Shown here: positions 5,602-7,210 of the stretch, piece after piece | Layout of the letters: each line of letters begins with the position of its first letter | How positions within the stretch are numbered: position 1 is the first letter of the stretch | Assembly (NCBI GenBank): GCA_031404455.1 | Contig: JANNHP010000370.1 | Coordinates: 1-7,210, forward strand | DNA: 7,210 nucleotides | Source of the DNA: JANNHP01 sp031404455 | GTDB taxonomy: Bacteria; Planctomycetota; JAJSAM01; JAJVHW01 | Reading direction: 5' to 3' | The notes under the pieces: generated by a model | What the model was told of the DNA's origin: nothing | Seen by the model: the letters and a program-made list of their open reading frames with translations, nothing else | The model's database searches: none | Made by a program: the position numbers and the translations under genes

Positions 5602-7122
5602 ATGCGACGGACTCGCCCGCGTCCGCCGCGCGACGGATCCGTGTTCATCCCTGAGGAAGCCGGCGAGGAGGTCGAGATCGAGCGCGGCGCCGAAGCGGAG
5701 AGGCTGATCGCCGGATGGCGCGAGCGCATCGGGCGCGGCGAGCGGATCGATCCAGCCGAGACGGAGCGCGCTGATCCGGAGCTCGCCGCGCGCCTGCGCG
5801 AAGGCCTCGCGACGCTCGAGCGGCTCGAGCGGGCGTTCGCGGGCGGCACGGCTCCGTCGCCGGACTCGCTCGTCGGCAGCGTCCTCGGTCCGTATCGCGT
5901 GCTCGCGCGTCTCGGTTCGGGCGGCATGGGCGACGTCTGGCTGGCGGAGGACGGGGACTCCAGAGTCGCGATCAAGGTGCTCCGTCCGCACCTCCTCGAG
6001 CGCCCCGGCTTCCTCGCCCGATTCCGACGCGAGGCGGAGGTCGGCACGCGCATCCGTCACGCGAACGTCGTGGCGACCTACTGCTGTGATTCCCTCCTGT
6101 CACGAGAGAGCCGCAGCGACTTCCTCGTGATGGAGTACGTCGAGGGCCAGACGCTGCGATCCCTGCTCGCCGAGCTCGACCGCGTGCCGGAGGAACTCTG
6201 CCGTCACATCGGACGCGAGGTTGCGCGCGGGCTCGCGGCGATCCACGCGGCGGGCGTCGTCCATCGGGACCTCAAACCCGAGAACGTCATCGTCACGAAG
6301 GACCACGTGGTCAAGGTGATGGACCTGGGCGTCGCCCTCTTGGTGGACGAGGCAGCGCGCCTCAGCCAGACGGGCGTCTTCGTCGGGTCGATCCACTACG
6401 CGGCGCCGGAGCAGTTCCGTCGCGGCGGCCGGAACGTGGATGCGCGAGCTGATCTCCACGCGCTCGGACTCGTCCTCTACGAGCTCTCCACGGGGACGCA
6501 TCCGTATCCCGCCGAGGACTTCCACGACGTGCTTCGGCGGCTGATCGAAGAGCAGCCGCGCCGCGCCGCGGAGGTCAACCCGCAGCTCAGTCCGTTCTTC
6601 GAGGAACTCGTCCACAAGCTCCTCGCGAAGGACCCGGACGATCGGTTCGCGTCGGCCGCCGAAGTCGCGCAGGTCCTCGAGGAAGGCGAGAAGTCGGCGT
6701 GGTGGAGTCGCCGTGCGCTCGAGGTTCGCGCCGAGACCAGCCGGCCTCTGCGGCGGATACGGATCCCGAGGGAGACCGCTCTCTACGGTCGGAACACGGA
6801 GCTGGCCCGCCTTCGCGCCGTCTTCGATCGCGCTACGGTGGGTGACGGCCAGGTCGTCCTCATCGAGGGCGAGGCCGGGATCGGGAAGTCGCGCCTCATT
6901 GATGAATTCGTGGGCCTGCTGCATCAGCAGGGCCACGACTTCAACTTCCTGTTCGGCGGCAACGCGCCCGGCGGCGCGGCGACGGCGTCGGGCGCTTTCA
7001 CGACGGCGTACCGCGAGCAGTTCGGCGACGAGGGACTCGCGACGACGCTGGCCGCGTACCTGCCTCAGACGCCGATCCTCGTCCCCGGCCGAGCTGGTCC
7101 ACTACCTTGCCGTTTAAGTTAA
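5602..7122 (+). CDS. Hanks-type Ser/Thr protein kinase with truncated C-terminal AAA/STAND-like ATPase domain
   Basis: Five bases separate this ATG from the sigma factor stop, so the two are probably co-transcribed and coupled. Residues ~28-75 form a helical leader of the kind preceding many planctomycete kinases. The kinase domain (~98-360) is complete: glycine loop GSGGMG (105-110), K125 in VAIK, E144 in FRREAE, catalytic loop HRDLKPEN (221-228, D223 and N228), DLG (241-243) in place of DFG, APE (268-270), D284 in ARADLHALG and R348 in DPDDRF. The usual GT before APE is GS (262-263). From ~392 (ETALYGRNTELARL) an AAA_16-like ATPase begins, with Walker A GEAGIGKS (423-430). It then runs only to LPQTPILVP (487-495) before an unrelated tail of 11 residues and a stop, so Walker B and everything after are missing. 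Homologues of this design, as remembered, continue for hundreds of residues. The kinase part could still be active. No transmembrane segment was seen. The 3' end coincides with an abrupt sequence change near 7090, so the stop may be an artefact. Confidence 0.9.
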   Translation: MRRTRPRPPRDGSVFIPEEAGEEVEIERGAEAERLIAGWRERIGRGERIDPAETERADPELAARLREGLATLERLERAFAGGTAPSPDSLVGSVLGPYRVLARLGSGGMGDVWLAEDGDSRVAIKVLRPHLLERPGFLARFRREAEVGTRIRHANVVATYCCDSLLSRESRSDFLVMEYVEGQTLRSLLAELDRVPEELCRHIGREVARGLAAIHAAGVVHRDLKPENVIVTKDHVVKVMDLGVALLVDEAARLSQTGVFVGSIHYAAPEQFRRGGRNVDARADLHALGLVLYELSTGTHPYPAEDFHDVLRRLIEEQPRRAAEVNPQLSPFFEELVHKLLAKDPDDRFASAAEVAQVLEEGEKSAWWSRRALEVRAETSRPLRRIRIPRETALYGRNTELARLRAVFDRATVGDGQVVLIEGEAGIGKSRLIDEFVGLLHQQGHDFNFLFGGNAPGGAATASGAFTTAYREQFGDEGLATTLAAYLPQTPILVPGRAGPLPCRLS

Positions 7123-7210
7123 ACGTCGGCGGCGGTAAAACAACACCGCCGATGGTGATGGGCACCAGAGCGGTCATTACTACCTGCTCCCCGGCGGCAT
7201 CTCCCGGGAT
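7090..7210. other. Atypical right-end segment, possible chimera or insertion junction
   Basis: G+C counted by hand is 64 of 110 bases (58%) over 7101-7210, against 42 of 60 (70%) over 7021-7080. All three plus frames reach TAA between 7115 and 7138. On the minus strand one frame is open from the window edge at 7210 through to 6998, and its 7090-7210 part reads like a beta-rich protein (EQVVMTALVPITIGG, then PPPTFNLNGKVVDQ). It uses TTA, GTA and GTT codons that are rare in the neighbouring genes. A plus-strand frame from 7139 to the edge (NNTADGDGHQSGHYYLLPGG) is also open and plausible. Neither is recognised. The segment may come from another molecule joined at a contig end. Confidence 0.5.
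7111..7125. repeat. Perfect 15-bp palindrome in the atypical segment
   Basis: CGTTTAAGTTAAACG is a perfect inverted repeat of two seven-base arms around a central G. A second hairpin follows: CGGCGGT (7130-7136) pairs with ACCGCCG (7145-7151) across an eight-base A-rich loop. The AT-rich arms stand out from the rest of the window and contain the stop of the truncated kinase-ATPase frame. They could be a protein-binding site, part of a mobile-element end, or chance inside foreign coding sequence. Confidence 0.45.

Overview
The window is GC-rich DNA (about 70% G+C in a hand-counted stretch) with densely packed genes of strongly GC-biased codon use. A sigma factor of the ECF type commonly expanded in Planctomycetota sits directly upstream of a Ser/Thr kinase fused to an ATPase module, and a very large secreted metallopeptidase lies alongside. 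Together these suggest a bacterium of, or close to, the Planctomycetota, probably from a metagenomic assembly. The taxonomic call rests on gene style only, not on a search.

Layout, left to right. A perfect 9-bp hairpin (29-52) lies beyond the 3' end of a long minus-strand gene (98-3508). That gene encodes a secreted 1136-residue protein joining an M1-type aminopeptidase (HEIVH zinc motif) to a complete M28-type aminopeptidase. A 58-bp divergent spacer with a small hairpin separates it from a plus-strand gene (3567-4916) for a membrane-anchored or exported TPR protein. After 56 bp comes an ECF sigma factor (4973-5596), and 5 bp later a Hanks-type Ser/Thr kinase whose C-terminal half begins an AAA/STAND-like ATPase domain (5602-7122). 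The ATPase domain is cut off soon after its Walker A motif.

From about 7090 to the right edge the sequence changes. G+C falls to about 58%, all three plus frames hit stops between 7115 and 7138, and a perfect 15-bp palindrome appears. The minus strand is open there with a different codon style. This looks like a chimeric contig end, an insertion junction, or genuine damage to the kinase gene.

Working together (inference): the sigma factor and kinase form a tightly coupled two-gene signalling unit in which the kinase could control the sigma factor or its target programme, with the upstream TPR protein as a possible partner. The divergent M1-M28 enzyme would degrade peptides outside the cytoplasm and shares only the short promoter region with the TPR gene. 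No CRISPR array, rRNA, tRNA or transposase was recognised. No stretch over 300 bases lacks a gene.
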